Assembly: GCA_017410195.1 (NCBI GenBank)
Contig: JAFQRF010000062.1
Span: forward strand, 1 to 45,326
Length of the DNA stretch: 45,326 nucleotides
Direction of reading: 5' to 3'
Source: Clostridia bacterium
GTDB lineage: Bacteria; Bacillota; Clostridia; Oscillospirales; Acutalibacteraceae
A model generated the notes under the pieces. The model was given only the letters and a program-made list of their open reading frames with translations, did not search any database and was not told the origin of the DNA. Positions 43,488 through 45,326 of the stretch are shown here, piece after piece (the first letter of the stretch is position 1; each line of letters opens with the position of its first letter). The position numbers were made by a program, and so were the translations under genes.

Positions 43488-44595
43488 GTGTGCATCTGCT
43501 GTAAAACTTATTTAATAATTCGTTTGGTAATATGCCTGCATAGTTGTAACTGATTATAACTTTCTGCACTCTTTTACCTGACGATTTATCAGGTTTTTGA
43601 ACATAAACAGCTTTCACCATATCATTGAGAACAGTAGGTGTCAGTTCTTCAATGCCGACATATTTTTTTGCTGTGCGGATAAACTTTTCAATGTTATCTG
43701 TTTTTTCTTGAATTTCCTGAATTTCTTTGTTTAACAACTCGATTTTTTCTTTCAGTTCGGTTTGCTCGGTTTCGTAATCATCAGAAAGCATTTTAAATCT
43801 TGTTTCTGAAAGATTACCGTTTACAAGGTCTTCGTAAACACGTTTGAATAATCGGTCAAGTTCGGAACAACGGTTTTCTGCCTTTTGAAGCATTTTTCTT
43901 TTGGCATAAAGTTCTTTCTTCGTTTCACTTGATTTCAACGCTCCGAGTGCTTCTCTGAATTCGTCTTCAAAAGCTGAAACACACAAGCAGACAAGTTGAA
44001 TATTTTGAAGTGTTCCTTCTTCAAGAACAACTGCACGTATAAAATGAGAATCACATTCTTCTGTACTTCGCTTTCTTGACGATGAGCATACAAAGTGGTC
44101 TTGCCGTGTTTCATAATTGTTCATTGCACAGTAATACATTTTACTACCACAATCTGCGCAACGGGCAATTCCCGAAAACATATTTGTCCTGCCTGTTCTT
44201 GTCGGTCTGCGTTTGTTTTTTCGAAGCTCCTGAACACGGTTAAATGTGTCTTCATCAACAATGGCTTCGTGTGTGTTCTCAAAAATCTGCCACTTTTCAG
44301 GCGGGTTAAGAACTTTCTTTTTGGTTTTGTAGGAAGGCTTGTTTGTTCTGAAATTAACCGTATGACCGATGTATTCACATTTTTCGAGAATTCCCGAAAT
44401 TGTTTTCGGATCCCAACCGTAAGGGTCTGCGGTTGGTTTCGACGGATAATTACGACCAATTCTTTTCCAATAATTTGACGGCGTTTCAGCTTTGTCTTCT
44501 TTAAGAATTCTTGCAATCTGAGCCGTTCCGTAACCTTCCATGCAAAGATTAAAAATTCTTTTAACTACTTGAGCCGCTTCTTCGTCAACAATCCA
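43471..44595 (-). pseudogene. Large serine recombinase, catalytic N-terminus missing
   Basis: About 375 residues of homology from WIVDEEAAQVVKRIFNLCME to the end. Present: the recombinase domain (YGTAQIARILKED, GWDPKTISGILEKCEYIGHT), the zinc ribbon with cysteines in CADCGSKMYYC and VCSSSRK through EECDSHFI, and a long coiled coil (~220-330). Absent: the resolvase-type catalytic domain with the serine nucleophile, normally ~150 residues before this point. The upstream continuation of the open frame (to 44724) is antisense to a different, plus-strand coding remnant and has no recombinase character. It therefore cannot cut DNA by itself. It marks an integrative or conjugative element. Confidence 0.85.
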
Positions 44596-44611
44596 AACCG
44601 ACAGAACAACG

Positions 44612-44842
44612 GCGGACACAGTTTCGCCTGCGGCAGATGCACAAAAGCAGTTGCAGGATGCGTTGAGTTTTGAGGGCAGCGACGAAGAAAAGAAGGTCAG
44701 AATGTATCTCAACTCTCTCGGCATAGACTACGACTCTTTGACCAAGGAGGAGCTTGTAACACAAATAAATATCCTCAAAAAATCAAAGCATATGAAAAGT
44801 CCGTATAGTCAGAGAGGTAAAACTAAAAAGAAGCGTAAATGA
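44612..44842 (+). pseudogene. 3' remnant of an unknown element gene
   Basis: Plus-strand frame without start, open from just after a stop at 44570 and ending at a TGA at 44842. The readable part begins near ADTVSPAADAQKQLQDAL, continues SFEGSDEEKKVRMYLNSLGI and DYDSLTKEELVTQINILKKS, and ends in a Lys/Arg-rich tail (GKTKKKRK). Codon use and the charged end look like real coding. It abuts the truncated recombinase head to head, so both genes lost their 5' ends at the same junction near 44600. Not recognised as a family. Confidence 0.55.
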
Positions 44843-44846
44843 GAAA

Positions 44847-44884
44847 AGCAGGTAACACCCGTAAAATTGCGGTAGTTACCTGCT
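44847..44884. terminator. Bidirectional terminator between convergent genes
   Basis: AGCAGGTAAC (44847-44856) pairs with GTTACCTGCT (44875-44884), extended by an inner CCG/CGG; TTT-rich on both outer sides. It lies 4 bases after the remnant's stop and 6 before the end of the minus-strand gene. Confidence 0.75.
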
Positions 44885-44890
44885 GAATTT

Positions 44891-45145
44891 TTATCTCATA
44901 TCAGAAAGTGGCGTGTAGTCGGTGCTGTTTCTCAAATATTCTTCCATCTTGCCGTTGAGCAGTAATCTGATATAGCTCAGCGGTTCGTTGTAGATAAGAT
45001 AATCGAGCTCCGATACCTCATACATATTGTCAGCATATTCATTCTCAACGGCTATGCAGTCGATTGAAACCATTGAGCCGTCAATGAGTTTTACATCAAC
45101 ATAAGCGGTGTCGATGTTGAATTCACAAGATTTAATATGGTTCAT
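44891..45145 (-). CDS. DUF6061-like small protein of an integrative element
   Basis: 84 residues from ATG 45145, with GGGAGG 7 bases upstream; a longer TTG frame would cover that site. The sequence NHIKSCEFNIDTAYVDVKLI, DGSMVSIDCIAVENEYADNM and SELDYLIYNEPLSYIRLLLN resembles small proteins I recall as DUF6061 from Tn916/Tn1549-like conjugative elements. Function unknown. Its start overlaps a possible upstream short frame. Confidence 0.7.
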   Translation of the reverse strand: MNHIKSCEFNIDTAYVDVKLIDGSMVSIDCIAVENEYADNMYEVSELDYLIYNEPLSYIRLLLNGKMEEYLRNSTDYTPLSDMR

Positions 45146-45248
45146 TAAGATACCTCCCAAAAATGTTTTGAAAGCATTCAGCGTGGGTTGTTTGTTTCGG
45201 TATCCTTAATTCGTACAGGCGTACACCTTCGGTCGAAGAAAACGGCAT
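45132..45248 (-). CDS. Possible 38-residue ORF upstream of the DUF6061-like gene
   Basis: ATG 45248 follows AAAGGAAGCTGA at good spacing and the frame ends inside the next gene (overlap 14 bases), which would couple translation. Sequence starts MPFSSTEGVRLYELRIPK and is not recognised. The ribosome site and overlap are the only support. Confidence 0.3.
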   Translation of the reverse strand: MPFSSTEGVRLYELRIPKQTTHAECFQNIFGRYLNEPY

Positions 45249-45274
45249 TCAGCTTCCTTTCTCAACAGCCACAC

Positions 45275-45303
45275 CTTGCCGAAAAAGCAAGTTTTTCGAC
45301 AAG
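45275..45303. repeat. Hairpin at the right edge
   Basis: CTTGCCGAAAAA (45275-45286) pairs with TTTTTCGACAAG (45292-45303), one mismatch, 5-base loop. It sits in a minus-strand frame open from the window end to a TGA directly abutting ATG 45248, so it may be inside a gene cut by the edge or be an element signal. Confidence 0.5.
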
Positions 45304-45326
45304 CTGAAACGGGTCGGCTTTTCCGA

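Noticed and set aside
44434-44460. ACGACCAATTCTTTTCC resembling the ECF promoter next to the sigma gene
   Set aside because: Only a partial match, inside recombinase coding sequence, and no CGT at the required spacing.
44596-44724. N-terminal extension of the recombinase frame
   Set aside because: It is antisense to a better coding frame and has no resolvase motifs.
1-45326. CRISPR array, tRNA or rRNA genes
   Set aside because: No regularly spaced direct repeats, cloverleaf sequences or rRNA signatures were found by reading both strands.

Overview
The window (about 45 kb, moderate G+C) looks like a contig from an anaerobic gut Clostridia, most likely an Oscillospirales/Ruminococcaceae-type organism. 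This is inferred from the secreted glycosidases with permuted GH3 domains, the split HisG/HisZ and split MetH, the serine recombinase, and the many GTAGGG/CCCTAC intergenic hairpins. No rRNA, tRNA or CRISPR array was seen. Functions are read from motifs and remembered family features; no database was searched.

Layout. 1-1830: 3' part of tyrS, then a HAD phosphatase. 1899-4276: an ECF-type sigma factor whose C-terminal two thirds is a membrane segment plus a long extracytoplasmic region. 4320-5621 (minus): a DivIVA-like coiled-coil protein and a SipW-like membrane protein. 5788-8795: a GH3-type acyl-amido synthetase and a secreted DUF4474-like protein. 8838-12560: a CDF zinc exporter divergent from a TetR regulator with a clear palindromic operator, then an OYE-type flavin/Fe-S reductase. 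12708-22267: a glycan region with an ECF-transporter S component, a permuted GH3 glucosidase, GH16, an ArsC-like protein, GH127, a secreted paralog of the sigma factor's outer domain, and GH110. 22268-22918: a gene-free block of hairpin repeats and a MITE-like element. 22919-30318 (minus): a compact nine-gene histidine operon hisZGDCBHAF-IE. 30536-34542 (minus): a DtxR-type regulator, B12-dependent methionine synthase split into two genes, and GtrA. 34618-37614: an acyltransferase-like membrane protein, an Mrp ATPase and serS. 37870-39621 (minus): an SGNH hydrolase with two unknown genes. 39756-43332: a second permuted GH3 with an alpha/beta hydrolase. 43471-45326: debris of an integrative element (headless serine recombinase, truncated genes, a DUF6061-like gene).

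The most interesting system is at 1899-4276 plus 19215-20539. The membrane-tethered sigma factor and a separate secreted protein share the same extracytoplasmic architecture. Both genes are preceded by the same promoter-like signal, ACAGACCAA, 14 bases, CGT, which has ECF spacing and occurs at no other place I could find. I infer an autoregulated one-protein transmembrane signalling device whose regulon includes a secreted copy of its own sensor domain. The secreted and cytoplasmic glycosidases (GH3 twice, GH16, GH127, GH110) and esterases fit a lifestyle on plant or host glycans. Several of the exported enzymes carry hydrophobic helices at one end that may hold them at the membrane.
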